A stretch of 64,000 nt of DNA from Aeromicrobium sp. Leaf245 (GTDB lineage: Bacteria; Actinomycetota; Actinomycetes; Propionibacteriales; Nocardioidaceae), in NCBI RefSeq assembly GCF_942548115.1, contig NZ_OW824151.1, positions 2,914,001-2,978,000 on the forward strand, in the 5' to 3' direction. The notes beneath the pieces were generated by a model, which saw only the letters and a list, made by a program, of their open reading frames with translations, ran no database searches and was not told where the DNA came from. The stretch's first letter is position 1. The number at the start of each line of letters is the position of its first letter. The position numbers were made by a program, and so were the translations under genes. This document shows positions 51,936 through 62,100 of the stretch, piece by piece.

Positions 51936-51972
51936 CTTTTGCTTGACGAGCAACAAAAGAGGTGACTAGGGT
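51936..51972 (+). promoter_or_regulatory. Sugar-operon promoter with ROK operator
   Basis: TTGACG (51943-51948) and TAGGGT (51967-51972) are 18 nt apart, and the ATG is 7 nt after the -10. CTTTTGCTTG (51936-51945) and CAACAAAAG (51951-51959) form an inverted repeat covering the -35 and spacer, suited to repression by the divergent ROK protein. Confidence 0.65.
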
Positions 51973-51979
51973 CACAGCC

Positions 51980-53539
51980 ATGCCCACCCCCCAGGCACCG
52001 CCCCTGCTCGAGATGCGCGGGATCGTCAAGGAGTTCCCCGGAGTCCGGGCGCTCGACGGCGTCGACCTCGTCGTGCGCGCCGGCGAGGTGCACTGCCTCC
52101 TGGGCCAGAACGGTGCGGGCAAGTCGACGCTCATCAAGGTGCTCGCCGGCGCGCACGGCGTGGACGCCGGCACCATCACCTGGCGCGGCGAGGAGGTGAC
52201 GTTCGCGGGCCCGCAGGCCGCGCTCGACACCGGCATCGCCACCATCTACCAGGAGCTCGACCTCGTCGACGGCCTGAGCGTCGCCGACAACATCTTCCTC
52301 GGCCACGAGATGTCCCGCGGCGGCGTCACCCGCACCGTCGAGGCGAACCGGGCCGCCCGCGCCCTTCTCGAGCGCCTCGGCCACGCGGAGATCCGACCCG
52401 GTCGCGAGGTGGGCAGCCTCTCGGCCGCCGGCAAGCAGATCGTCTCCATGGCCCGTGCGCTCTCGCGCGACGCCCAGGTGATCGTCATGGACGAGCCGTC
52501 CGCCGTGCTCGACCCCGACGAGGTCGACGGCCTCTTCCGCGTCGTCGAGGACCTGCGCGCGGCCGGGACGGCCATCATCTACATCTCCCACCGCCTCGAG
52601 GAGATCCGGCGCATCGGCGACCGGCTCACCGTCCTCAAGGATGGGCGCACCGTGGCCGGTGACCTGTCGGCGAAGGACACGCCCACGTCCGAGCTCATCA
52701 CCCTCATGACCGGCCGCGAGGTCTCCTCCGTCTTCCCCGAGCGCCCCGTCGTCACCGGCACCGAGCCGCTGCTGCGCGTCGAGGGGCTCACCCGCACGGG
52801 CGAGTTCGAGGACGTCAGCTTCGACGTGCGGCCCGGCGAGGTCGTCGGGATCGCCGGCCTGGTCGGCGCGGGTCGCAGCGAGATCCTCGAGACCGTCTTC
52901 GGCGCCCGACGCGCCCACCGGGGCACCGTGACCGTCGACGGCACCGACCTGCGGAACGGCTCCGTGCCGGCGGCGGTCCGCGCCGGAATCGGCCTGTGCC
53001 CGGAGGAGCGCAAGTCGCAGGGTCTGGTGCTCGACGACCTCGTCTACCGCAACGTCTCGCTCGCGAGCCTCGGTCGCTTCGCGCGGCTCGGCGTCAGCAC
53101 CGAGGGCGAGGAGCTCGCCGCCGCCCACGCCGCCACGCGCTCGGTCGACGTCCGCCCCGACGCCCCCACCCGCGTCGTGCGCACGCTGTCGGGCGGGAAC
53201 CAGCAGAAGGTCGTCCTGGCCCGCTGGCTGCTGCGCGGCTGCAAGGTGCTGCTGCTCGACGAGCCCACCCGCGGCGTCGACGTCGGCGCGCGGGCCGAGA
53301 TCTACGCGCTCGTGCGCACGCTCGCCGACGAGGGTGTCGCCGTCGTCGTGGTCTCGAGCGACCTCGACGAGGTGATCGGTCTGTCGCACCGCGTGCTCGT
53401 CCTGGCCGACGGCCGCGTCGTCCACCACTCCCCCGCCGACGCGATCGACGCGTCCGGCGTCCTCGAACGCATCCTCGCCGTGCACGAGCACGGTGCGGAC
53501 CATCCGACCACGACCGACCAGAGAGGCGACGTCGCGTGA
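51980..53539 (+). CDS. Sugar ABC transporter ATPase, two nucleotide-binding domains (RbsA/MglA type)
   Basis: A 519-residue tandem ATPase. NBD1 (about 8-240): Walker A GQNGAGKS, atypical signature LSAAGKQ, Walker B VIVMDEPSAVLDP. NBD2 (about 255-505): degenerate Walker A GLVGAGRSE, signature LSGGNQQK, Walker B VLLLDEPTRGVD, typical of CUT2 sugar importers in which only one site is canonical. ATG 51980 agrees with the promoter; GTG 51962 lies upstream of the -10. It overlaps the permease gene by 4 bp. Confidence 0.94.
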   Translation: MPTPQAPPLLEMRGIVKEFPGVRALDGVDLVVRAGEVHCLLGQNGAGKSTLIKVLAGAHGVDAGTITWRGEEVTFAGPQAALDTGIATIYQELDLVDGLSVADNIFLGHEMSRGGVTRTVEANRAARALLERLGHAEIRPGREVGSLSAAGKQIVSMARALSRDAQVIVMDEPSAVLDPDEVDGLFRVVEDLRAAGTAIIYISHRLEEIRRIGDRLTVLKDGRTVAGDLSAKDTPTSELITLMTGREVSSVFPERPVVTGTEPLLRVEGLTRTGEFEDVSFDVRPGEVVGIAGLVGAGRSEILETVFGARRAHRGTVTVDGTDLRNGSVPAAVRAGIGLCPEERKSQGLVLDDLVYRNVSLASLGRFARLGVSTEGEELAAAHAATRSVDVRPDAPTRVVRTLSGGNQQKVVLARWLLRGCKVLLLDEPTRGVDVGARAEIYALVRTLADEGVAVVVVSSDLDEVIGLSHRVLVLADGRVVHHSPADAIDASGVLERILAVHEHGADHPTTTDQRGDVA

Positions 53540-54582
53540 CCGTCACCCCCGATCCCTCAGGCAGCACCGCCCACGACAGCGGGAAGGACCCGGCCCTCTC
53601 GGTCCCGGCCCCCTCCCGCCGGTCGATGTCCGGGGGCTCCGGCCTCGGCCGCAACCTCGGCCTCGTCGTCGCGCTCCTGCTGCTGTGCATCATCGGCGTC
53701 GCGACGTCGGGCGAGCGCTTCGCGAGCGTCGACAACATGCTCACCGTGCTGCGCGCCGCGTCCGTCATCGGCGTCGTCTCCATCGGGATGACGTTCGTCA
53801 TCACCGGCGGCGGCATCGACCTCTCCGTGGGCGCGATCGTGGCGCTCTCCTCGGTGTGGGCCACCACCACCGGCACGCAGGCCATGGCCGACGACATCGG
53901 CTGGGTCGCGATGGTCTTCGCCGCCGTGGTGGTGGGTGCCGCCTGCGGCGCGGTCAACGGGCTGCTGGTCGCGTACGGCCGCATCGTGCCCTTCATCGCC
54001 ACCCTGGCGATGCTCGCCGCGGCCCGGGGCCTCGCGGAGATCATCTCCGACCGCAAGACCCAGATCATCCGGAACCAGGGCTTCACCGACCTCTTCGGCT
54101 CCGAGCCGCTCGGCATCCCCTTCATCGTCGTGATCTTCGTCGTGGTGGCGGCCGGCGGGTGGTTCCTGCTGAACCGCACGACCTTCGGCCGACGGACCTT
54201 CGCGGTCGGCGGCAACCCCGAGGCAGCGCGCCTGGCCGGCATCAAGGTCCAGCGTCACACCGTCTACCTCTACGCCCTGCTCGGCACCACGTGCGGCATC
54301 GCCGCCGTGATGCTCATGTCGCGCACCACCACCGGCACGTCGACGCACGGACAGCTCTACGAGCTCGACGCCATCGCCGCCGTCGTGATCGGCGGCACGC
54401 TGCTCAGCGGCGGCCGCGGGACCGTGACCGGGACGCTCTTCGGCGTCCTGATCTTCACCGTCCTCACCAATGTCTTCACGCTCAACAACCTGTCGATCTC
54501 GGCCCAGGCCGTCGCCAAGGGCGTGATCATCGTGATCGCTGTGCTCCTGCAGCAGCGGATCGCGAACCGCACCACCACATAA
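53536..54582 (+). CDS. Sugar ABC transporter permease (RbsC/XylH type)
   Basis: A 348-residue permease with 8-10 membrane helices after a polar N-terminal tail of about 35 residues. CUT2 family segments: MTFVITGGGIDLSVGAIVALS, RTFAVGGNPEAARLAGI (EAA-like loop), AIAAVVIGGTLLSGGRGTVTG. GTG 53536 overlaps the ATPase stop. Pairs with the adjacent ATPase and binding protein. Confidence 0.93.
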   Translation: MTVTPDPSGSTAHDSGKDPALSVPAPSRRSMSGGSGLGRNLGLVVALLLLCIIGVATSGERFASVDNMLTVLRAASVIGVVSIGMTFVITGGGIDLSVGAIVALSSVWATTTGTQAMADDIGWVAMVFAAVVVGAACGAVNGLLVAYGRIVPFIATLAMLAAARGLAEIISDRKTQIIRNQGFTDLFGSEPLGIPFIVVIFVVVAAGGWFLLNRTTFGRRTFAVGGNPEAARLAGIKVQRHTVYLYALLGTTCGIAAVMLMSRTTTGTSTHGQLYELDAIAAVVIGGTLLSGGRGTVTGTLFGVLIFTVLTNVFTLNNLSISAQAVAKGVIIVIAVLLQQRIANRTTT

Positions 54583-54600
54583 CCCCCACCCAGGAGTGTC

Positions 54601-55644
54601 ATGACCACGATCCGCCCCCGCCGCCGCACGGTCGCCGCCTTCGGCGCCCTCGCTGCCGCCACGCTCGTCCTCGGCGCCTGCACCAACAGCTCCGACGACT
54701 CCGGCTCCACCGGAGCCAGCAAGAGCAACACCGACAACGACAAGTCCGGTGACACCGTCACCATCGGCTTCTCCGCCCCTGCGGCCGACCACGGCTGGAT
54801 GGGTGCGATCACGAGCTCGGCGAAGGCCCAGGCCGAGCAGTACGACGACGTCGACCTCAAGGTCGCCGAGGGCACGAACGAGGTCGGCCTGCAGATCTCG
54901 CAGGTGGAGACCTTCATCAACGACAAGGTCGACGCGATCGTGCTGCTGCCGTTCGACGGCGCCGCCATGACGCCGGTCGCGCTCAAGGCGATGGAGGCCG
55001 GCATCCCGGTCATCAACGTCGACCGCGAGTTCGACTCGCCCTTCGCCGCCCGCACCACGGTGCTCGGCGACAACTACGGCATGGGCGTCTCGGCCGGCAC
55101 CTACGTGTGCGAGCAGGCCGCGGGCGACGAGGACAAGGTCGTCGCGGAGATCGCGGGCATCGACTCCCTGCCCCTGACGCAGGAGCGCTCGAAGGGCTTC
55201 TCCGACGCCCTGAAGAAGTGCGGTCTCGAGGTCGAGAACCGCGTCGCCGCCGAGTTCACGGTCGAGTCCGGCGAGCGCGTGGCCTCGAACCTGCTCCAGG
55301 CCGCCCCGAAGATCGACTACCTCTGGAACCACGACGACGACCAGGGTGTCGGCGTGCTCGCCGCGATCAAGAACGCCAACCGCGACGAGTTCGTCATGAT
55401 CGGTGGCGCCGGCTCGGCCAACGTCATGCGCGACATCAAGGCTGACAACACGGTGCTCAAGGCGACGGTCATCTACCCGTCGACGCAGGCCGCCGACGGC
55501 ATCAAGCTGGCGCGTCTGATCGCGCAGGGGAAGTCGATGTCCGACCTCGCCGAGGTGCAGGTTCCGCGCAAGGTGCAGCTGGCCGCTCCGGTCGTCACGA
55601 AGGACAACGTGGACGAGTACATGGACTCCGCCTTCGAGTCCTGA
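54601..55644 (+). CDS. Sugar-binding lipoprotein of the ABC importer
   Basis: A 347-residue lipoprotein with lipobox LGAC (Cys27) and a Ser/Asp-rich tether. The periplasmic-binding type 4 fold starts VTIGFSAPAADHGWMGAI and has VDAIVLLPFDG, GIPVINVDREFD, LPLTQERSKGFSDAL and WNHDDDQGVGVLAAI, with aromatic and Asp residues for a sugar. ATG 54601 follows an AGGAG. The exact sugar is unknown. Confidence 0.93.
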   Translation: MTTIRPRRRTVAAFGALAAATLVLGACTNSSDDSGSTGASKSNTDNDKSGDTVTIGFSAPAADHGWMGAITSSAKAQAEQYDDVDLKVAEGTNEVGLQISQVETFINDKVDAIVLLPFDGAAMTPVALKAMEAGIPVINVDREFDSPFAARTTVLGDNYGMGVSAGTYVCEQAAGDEDKVVAEIAGIDSLPLTQERSKGFSDALKKCGLEVENRVAAEFTVESGERVASNLLQAAPKIDYLWNHDDDQGVGVLAAIKNANRDEFVMIGGAGSANVMRDIKADNTVLKATVIYPSTQAADGIKLARLIAQGKSMSDLAEVQVPRKVQLAAPVVTKDNVDEYMDSAFES

Positions 55645-55657
55645 GCCCCACCACCCG

Positions 55658-55695
55658 GGCCCGCCCGCGCCGACTCCATGCGGTGCGGGCGGGCC
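55658..55695 (+). terminator. Attenuating hairpin between binding protein and dehydrogenase genes
   Basis: GGCCCGCCCGC (55658-55668) and GCGGGCGGGCC (55685-55695) form an 11-bp stem, extended by three pairs, in the 73-bp gap. It may protect or terminate the transporter message and lower expression of the catabolic genes. Confidence 0.5.
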
Positions 55696-55717
55696 TCCCT
55701 TCACGACGAGGACACAC

Positions 55718-56935
55718 ATGAGCGAGACGACGAACGGGCCCACGAAGGAGCCCACGAACGAGCCCAAGGATGAGCTCGGTGTCGCGATGGTGGGGTACGC
55801 CTTCATGGGCGCCGCGCACTCGCAGGCCTGGCGCACCGCCCCGGCCTTCTTCGACCTCCCCCGACGACCCCGCCTGGCCGCGATCTGCGGACGTGACGCC
55901 GACGCCGCAGGCGCCGTGGCCGACCGTTTCGGCTGGGAGTCCGTCGAGACCGACTGGCGTCGGCTCCTGGAGCGCGACGACATCGACGTCATCGACATCT
56001 GCACGCCGGGCGACACGCACGCGGAGATCGCGATCGCCGCCCTCGAGGCCGGCAAGCACGTCCTGTGCGAGAAGCCGCTGGCCAACACCGTCGAGGAGGC
56101 CGAGGCGATGGCCGAGGCCGCGGCAGCCGCGTCGGCCCGGGGCGTTCGCGCCATGGTGGGCTTCACGTACCGGAGGGTCCCCGCGGTCTCGCTGGCGCAG
56201 CGCATCGTCGCGTCGGGGCGCCTCGGCACCATCCGGCACGTGCGCGGCCAGTACCTCCAGGACTGGCTGGTCGACGAGGACGCCCCGATGAGCTGGCGTC
56301 TGGACAAGAGCAAGGCCGGGTCGGGCGCGCTGGGCGACATCGGCGCCCACGTCATCGACATGGCCCAGTTCGTGACCGGCAGCGCCATCACGACCGTCAG
56401 CGGCCTGATGGAGACCTTCGTGACGAGCCGTCCGGTCGCGGGCGAGCGCGCGACGCTCGGCGGCACCGGCGGCTCGGGCGAGCGGGCCGACGTGACCGTC
56501 GACGACGCCGCCGCGTTCACCGCCCGCTTCGACGACGGCGCCCTCGGCGTGTTCGAGGCGACCCGGTTCGCCACGGGTCGCAAGAACGCCCTGCGCCTGG
56601 AGGTCAACGGCTCGCTCGGGTCGATCGCCTTCGACTTCGAGGACATGAACGTCCTCGAGCTGCACGACGCGACGCTGCCCGCCGAGGAGGCCGGGTTCCG
56701 CCGCATCCTCGTCACCGAGGCCGACCACCCCTACGTCGCCGCCTGGTGGCCCCCGGGCCACGGGCTCGGCTACGAGCACGGCTTCACCCACCAGGTCGTC
56801 GACCTGGTGCACCACATCGCCGAGGGCACCGACCCGGCCCCGTCGTTCGCCGACGGGCTCGCCGTGCAGCGGGTGCTCGCGGCCGTCGAGGCCAGCAGCG
56901 ACGCAGCCGGCACCATCCAGAAGACGGGAGCATGA
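55718..56935 (+). CDS. Gfo/Idh/MocA-family oxidoreductase
   Basis: A 405-residue NAD(P)-dependent sugar or polyol dehydrogenase. Rossmann start [31 protein letters not shown] with the catalytic-lysine motif EKP, and the C-terminal alpha/beta domain with [12 protein letters not shown] and [20 protein letters not shown]. It likely oxidises the imported sugar. ATG 55718 begins a hydrophilic extension of about 20 residues. It overlaps the isomerase gene by 4 bp. Confidence 0.93.
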   Translation: MSETTNGPTKEPTNEPKDELGVAMVGYAFMGAAHSQAWRTAPAFFDLPRRPRLAAICGRDADAAGAVADRFGWESVETDWRRLLERDDIDVIDICTPGDTHAEIAIAALEAGKHVLCEKPLANTVEEAEAMAEAAAAASARGVRAMVGFTYRRVPAVSLAQRIVASGRLGTIRHVRGQYLQDWLVDEDAPMSWRLDKSKAGSGALGDIGAHVIDMAQFVTGSAITTVSGLMETFVTSRPVAGERATLGGTGGSGERADVTVDDAAAFTARFDDGALGVFEATRFATGRKNALRLEVNGSLGSIAFDFEDMNVLELHDATLPAEEAGFRRILVTEADHPYVAAWWPPGHGLGYEHGFTHQVVDLVHHIAEGTDPAPSFADGLAVQRVLAAVEASSDAAGTIQKTGA

Positions 56936-57945
56936 CGATGGCACGACCGATCACGCTGTTCACCGGCCAGTGGGCCGACCTGCCCTTCGAGCAGGTGGCT
57001 GAGCTGGCCGCCGGCTGGGGCTACGACGGTCTGGAGATCGCCTGCTGGGGCGATCACCTCGACCCCTGGGCCGCCGTGGAGGACCCGGACTACATCGCGA
57101 CGCGCAAGGAGATCCTCGACCGCCACGGTCTCCAGGTCTTCGCGATCTCCAACCACCTCAAGGGCCAGGCGGTCTGCGACGACCCGATCGACCAGCGCCA
57201 CCAGGACATCGTCGGCTCGCGCGTGTGGGGCGACGGCGACCCCGAGGGCGTGCGTCAGCGCGCCGCGGAGGAGATGAAGAACACCGCCCGTGCGGCCCGG
57301 ATGCTCGGCGTCGACACGGTGGTCGGCTTCACCGGCTCGTCGATCTGGAAGTACGTGGCCATGTTCCCGCCGGCCACGCAGGCCATGGTCGACGCGGGTT
57401 ACCAGGACTTCGCGGACCGCTGGAACCCCATCCTCGACGTGTTCGACGAGGAGGGCGTGCGCTTCGCCCACGAGGTGCACCCCAGCGAGATCGCCTACGA
57501 CTACTGGACCACGCAGCGGGCGCTGGAGGCCGTGGACCACAGGCCGGCGTTCGGGCTCAACTGGGACCCGTCGCACTTCGTGTGGCAGGACCTCGACCCG
57601 CTCGGCTTCCTGTGGGACTTCCGCGAGCGGATCTACCACGTGGACTGCAAGGACGCGAAGAAGCAGGTGGGCAACGGGCGCAACGGCATCCTCGGCTCCC
57701 ACCTGCCGTGGGCCGACCCGCGACGCGGCTGGGACTTCGTGTCCACCGGTCGCGGCGACGTGCCGTGGGAGGCGTGCTTCCGCATGCTGAACACCATCGG
57801 CTACGACGGTCCGGTGTCGGTGGAGTGGGAGGACGCCGGCATGGACCGTCTGCTCGGGGCGCCGGAGGCGCTGGAGTACGTGCGCCGCAACCTGTTCGAC
57901 GCGCCGGACGCGGCGTTCGACGCGGCGTTCAGCTCCGGGGACTGA
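56932..57945 (+). CDS. Sugar phosphate isomerase/epimerase (AP-endonuclease-2 fold)
   Basis: A 337-residue xylose-isomerase-like TIM barrel. Metal ligands are probably in AHEVHPSEI (Glu, His), [10 protein letters not shown] (Asp, His), YHVDCKDAK (His, Asp) and VEWEDAG (Glu). Typical partner of Gfo/Idh/MocA enzymes, acting on keto-sugars or inositol derivatives. ATG 56932 lies within the preceding stop (ATGA); ATG 56938 is an alternative. Confidence 0.92.
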   Translation: MTMARPITLFTGQWADLPFEQVAELAAGWGYDGLEIACWGDHLDPWAAVEDPDYIATRKEILDRHGLQVFAISNHLKGQAVCDDPIDQRHQDIVGSRVWGDGDPEGVRQRAAEEMKNTARAARMLGVDTVVGFTGSSIWKYVAMFPPATQAMVDAGYQDFADRWNPILDVFDEEGVRFAHEVHPSEIAYDYWTTQRALEAVDHRPAFGLNWDPSHFVWQDLDPLGFLWDFRERIYHVDCKDAKKQVGNGRNGILGSHLPWADPRRGWDFVSTGRGDVPWEACFRMLNTIGYDGPVSVEWEDAGMDRLLGAPEALEYVRRNLFDAPDAAFDAAFSSGD

Positions 57946-57980
57946 CGGCACGGATCACTCACCCACCGATCTCGGGGGGA

Positions 57981-58014
57981 CTCGACCCTGTCACCGCACG
58001 GTGGCAGGGTCGAG
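57981..58014 (+). terminator. 15-bp hairpin: operon terminator overlapping the next promoter
   Basis: CTCGACCCTG (57981-57990) pairs with CAGGGTCGAG (58005-58014), continued by one G-U pair and CACC/GGTG around GCAC. It ends the sugar operon. The right arm contains CAGGGT (58005-58010), the -10 for the DinB gene whose ATG is at 58017. Confidence 0.6.
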
Positions 58015-58016
58015 TC

Positions 58017-58643
58017 ATGCCCGACCCCATCGGAAGCGACCCCGTCAGAAGCGACACCACCAGGAGCGAGACCGCCAAGGACGACCTGCACCGCTACCTC
58101 CACGGGGCGCGCGACGCCCTGCGCTTCAAGATCGACGGGCTGGGTGAGCTCGACGCCCGCCGCAGCCTCACCCCCACCGGGCTCAGCCTGCTCGGTCTCG
58201 TGCACCACACGGCGGTCTGTGCGGCCGAGTACTTCGGCGTGGTCTTCGACCGGCCCTTCCCCGAGCCGACGCCCGACGTCGACGCCGACCCGCACGCCGA
58301 CTTCGTGGTCCCGTCCGAGGTCTCGCTGGAGGACGCACTGGCCTACGTCGACCGTGCGTGGGCGCATGCCGACGCCACGATCCAGGCGCTCGCGCTCGAC
58401 GCCGAGGGCACCGTGCCCTGGTGGAGCGGTCCGCGAGCCCGGGTCACGCTGCACCAGGCCATGGTCCACATGATCGCCGAGGCCCACCGTCACGCCGGGC
58501 ACGCCGACGTGCTGCGCGAGGGTCTCGACGGCTCCGCGGGCCTACGTCCGGACTCCACCAACCTGCCCGAGGGCATGGACTGGGCCGAGCACGTGGCACG
58601 GGTCGACCGCGTGGCCAACGCGGCTGCGGCACGTGTCCCCTGA
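58017..58643 (+). CDS. DinB-like (DUF664) protein
   Basis: A 208-residue DinB/YfiT four-helix bundle protein of the mycothiol-transferase-like superfamily. Metal-type His residues are in LLGLVHHTAVCAAEYFG and MIAEAHRHAGHADVLRE. An acidic, repetitive N-terminus (SDPVRSDTTRSE) is probably disordered. ATG 58017 with CAGGGT 6 nt upstream. Possibly a thiol S-transferase; substrate unknown. Confidence 0.88.
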   Translation: MPDPIGSDPVRSDTTRSETAKDDLHRYLHGARDALRFKIDGLGELDARRSLTPTGLSLLGLVHHTAVCAAEYFGVVFDRPFPEPTPDVDADPHADFVVPSEVSLEDALAYVDRAWAHADATIQALALDAEGTVPWWSGPRARVTLHQAMVHMIAEAHRHAGHADVLREGLDGSAGLRPDSTNLPEGMDWAEHVARVDRVANAAAARVP

Positions 58644-58657
58644 AGGACGGACCAGTC

Positions 58658-59107
58658 TCAGAGCTCGCCGCGCTGCACCTGCGTGGTGCAGGTGTACGTG
58701 CCGGACGCGGCGATGGGGCTGCCCTTGATGGTCCAGTCCTCGGTGTCGCCGGCGCCTAGGTCCTCGATCGTGGCGACCCCGCGGGCGACGACGTCGCTGC
58801 GGGCGGTGATCCAGCTGATGGTGATGACGTAGTCCTGCTCGTCGTCGGTGGAGTTCTTCACCTTGCCCTTGACCGAGTTGCTGCCCTTCTCGGTCGGGCA
58901 GGCGCCGAGGGTGACGTCCTTGAGGGCGCCCTCGAAGTCCTCGATCTCCGGCACCTCGGGCAGGTCCTGCGGCGAGGTGGTCTGCTTGTCGGCCGCCTTC
59001 GCCGCGGTCTTCTTGTCATCGGCCTTGTCGTCGTCGCCGCCGGTGCAGGCGGTCAGCAGGCCGCAGGTCAGGACGGCGACCGCGGTGGCACGCGCGAAGG
59101 TGTTCAT
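58658..59107 (-). CDS. Small lipoprotein coupled to the surface-repeat gene
   Basis: A 149-residue lipoprotein with lipobox LLTAC (Cys21) and a Lys/Asp-rich tether to about residue 50. The C-terminal domain (about 55-149) is a beta-rich FxLYD-like module with VKGKVKNSTDDEQDYVITISW and DTEDWTIKG, and a Cys pair (LGACPTEK, TYTCTTQ). ATG 59107 overlaps the giant protein's stop (ATGA), so the two are probably translated together and may act together at the envelope. Confidence 0.82.
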   Translation of the reverse strand: MNTFARATAVAVLTCGLLTACTGGDDDKADDKKTAAKAADKQTTSPQDLPEVPEIEDFEGALKDVTLGACPTEKGSNSVKGKVKNSTDDEQDYVITISWITARSDVVARGVATIEDLGAGDTEDWTIKGSPIAASGTYTCTTQVQRGEL

Positions 59108-62100
59108 CGAGGGTCTCCCTGTTCGGTGGTGGTCCGGCGGCGCAGGAGGAGCAGGCCCCCCGCGAGCAATCCTAGGGCGAGCAGCAACAGGCCGGCGGCG
59201 GCGCCACCCGTGTCCGGGAGGATGCCGAACGGCCCGTCGCCGCGGTCGTCGGCGTCGCCCGCGTCACCGTCACCCCCCGGGTCGTCCCCGTCGCCGTCGC
59301 CGTCGTCGACCGGACCGACGGCCGGCACGACCGCCTGGTCGACGTCGGATTCGATCGAGCCGTCGGGGCCGCTGCCGGTGGCCGTCGCGACGTTCACGAC
59401 CGCGTTCGACGCAGCCTCCTCGGCGGTCACGACGTGCTCGGCGACGCAGGTGGTGCTCTCCCCTGCCGGCAGCGTGGTCTCGGCGCAGACGATCTCGTCG
59501 CCGGCCGCGTCGAGCATCGAGTCCTGGACCGCGACGCCGTCGATGCGGACGGTGCCGGTGTTCGTCACGACGAACTCGTAGCGGATGGTCTCGCCGGCGT
59601 CGGCGAGGTCGTCGCCGTCCTCGTCCTGCAGGACGCCGGTCTTGAGGACCTCCAACGACGCGACGGAGACGATGTCGGTGGTCACCTCGTCGTCGTCGGT
59701 CACCGCGTCGCCGACCGGCGGCTCGCCGCTCGCGGCCGCCGTGTTGACGACCTCACCGGCGTCGGCGGCGGCCTCGGTGACGGTGTACGTGGCGGGGCCG
59801 CAATCGATCGTCTCGCCGGGCGCGACCGTGGCCTGCTCGCACGCGACGTCGCCGCCGACGAGCGGGTCGGTGACGGTGACGGCGTCCAGCGTCACGTTGC
59901 CGGTGTTCTCGACCTCGAAGGTGTAGTCGATGGTGTCGCCCGCGTCGGGTCGACCGGTGTCGTTGGCGTCGAGCACGATGCCGGCGGACTTGCGCAGCTC
60001 CAGCGACGGCGCGGCCTCCAGCGACGTCGTGATGGTGTCGGCGTCGCTCGGCTCGAGCCCGGCCGGCCCGGTGGCGCGGGCGGTGGCTGTGTTCTCGACC
60101 TCGCCGGCGTCCAGGTCGGCCTGGGTGACCTCGTGGTCGACGGGGCCGCACTCGACCGTCTCGCCCGGGCCGAAGGGGACGGCGGGGCACGAGACGGCAC
60201 CGACGAGCGGGTCCTCGATCGTCGTGGCGCGCAGCGTGGTCGGGCCGGTGTTCCGGACGGTGAACGTGTACTCGATGGTGTCGCCCGCGTCGGCGCGGCC
60301 GTCGCCGCCGTCGTCGCTGCCGGTGGCCTCCTTGGTCAGCTCCAGCTCGGCCGTCTGCGCAACCTGCGTGGTCAGCGTGTCCGAGCCGGTGACCGGGTCG
60401 CCCTTGGGGTCGTCGGCCGAGACGGTCGCGGTGTTGACGACCTGGCCGGCGTCGACGTCGGCCTGCGTCAGCACGTACGGGTCGGCGGCGCAGTCGACGC
60501 CCTCGCCGGGCTCGAGGTCCCCGGTCGGGCAGGTGACGTCACCGAGCCGCGGGTCGTCGACGGTCACGTCGGCCAGCGTCACGGCGCCGTCGTTGGTGAC
60601 CCGGAAGGCGTAGTCGATGGTGTCGCCGGCGGACACGACGCCGTCGTCGTTCGCATCGACGACGCCGTCGGGGGCCGTCTTCTCCAGCAGCAGGACGCGG
60701 GAGCCGGCGAACGTCGTGCTGGTGGAGTCGGCGTCCGGCCCCGGGGCGCCGGTCACCGAGTCGGCCGCGGCCGTCGCGGTGTTGTTGACCGCGCCGGAGT
60801 CGACGTCGGCCTGGGTGAGGACGTACGGGTCGGCGGTGCAGTCGACGGACCGACCGGGCTCGACCGGGGTGGTCGGGCAGGTCACCGCGCCGACCAGCGG
60901 GTCGGTGACGGTCACGTCGGTCAGCGCGACGTTGCCGCGGTTGAGGACGGTGAAGGAGTACGCGATCGTGTCGCCGGCGTCGATCCGGCCGTCGGCGCCC
61001 ACCTGGACGTCGCCGGCGCGCTTGTCCAGCTCGAGCACGGGCTCGCGGTCCACGGGGGTCCGCGTCCCGGCGGTGTCGTCGACGTCGTCACCGAGCGGCG
61101 GCGAGGCCACGACCCTGGCGGTGTTGACGACCTCGCCCGCCTCGACGTCGGCCTGCGTGAGGACGTAGGTGACGGGGTCGCAGGCGGTGCTGCGGCCGGG
61201 GGCAAGGGTGGTCGCGGCGCAGTCGACCTCGCCGCCGAGCAGCGGGTCGGTGACGGTCACGTCGGTCAGCGTCACGTTGCCGGTGTTCTCGGCCGAGAGC
61301 GTGTAGACGATCGAGTCGCCCGCGGAGTCCTGGCCGTCGCCGTCGGTGTCGAGCACCTGCCCGGCCGACTTCGTCAGGGTGACCGCGGGGGCCGCGGCCA
61401 CCTCCTGGACCTCGGTGTCCTCGGCGGGGTCGACGGCGCCGGTCCGGCCGAGCGCCCGCGCGACGGCGGTGTTCTCGACCTCGCCGGCGTCGACGTCGGC
61501 CTGCGTCAGCTCGTACGCGACCGGGCCGCAGGTGACGGAGCCGCGCGGCGCGACCGTGCCGGCCGGGCAGCCGACGGCGCCGACCATCGGGTCCTCGATC
61601 GTGGTCCCGCGGACGGTGGTCGTGCCGGTGTTGGTGACGGTGAAGGTGTAGGAGATCGTGTCGCCGGCGTCGGCCCGGCCGTCGGGGCCGGTGGCGACGT
61701 CGCCCGCGGTCTTGGTCAGCGCGATGGACTCCGAGCGCGCGACGGGGCTGGTCTCGGTGTCGGCGTCCGCGACGTCCTCGCCGTCCGCGCCGACGCCGGT
61801 GACCGTGGCGGTGTTGACGACCTGGCCGGCGTCGACGTCGGCCTGCGTCAGCACGTACGGGGCGTCCGCGGCGCACTCGACGGTGTCACCCGGCTCGACG
61901 GAGCCGGCGTCGCAGGACACGGTGCCGACGAGCGGGTCGGTCACGTCGAGCTCGTCGACCGTGACGTTGCCGGGGTTGGACACGACGAAGGTGTAGTCGA
62001 TGGTGTCGCCGGCGTCGACGCGGCCCGAGTCGTTGGCGTCCGCGATCGTGCCGCCCGTCTTCTCCAGCTGGACGGCGGCGGCGCGGACGAGCGCGGTCGA

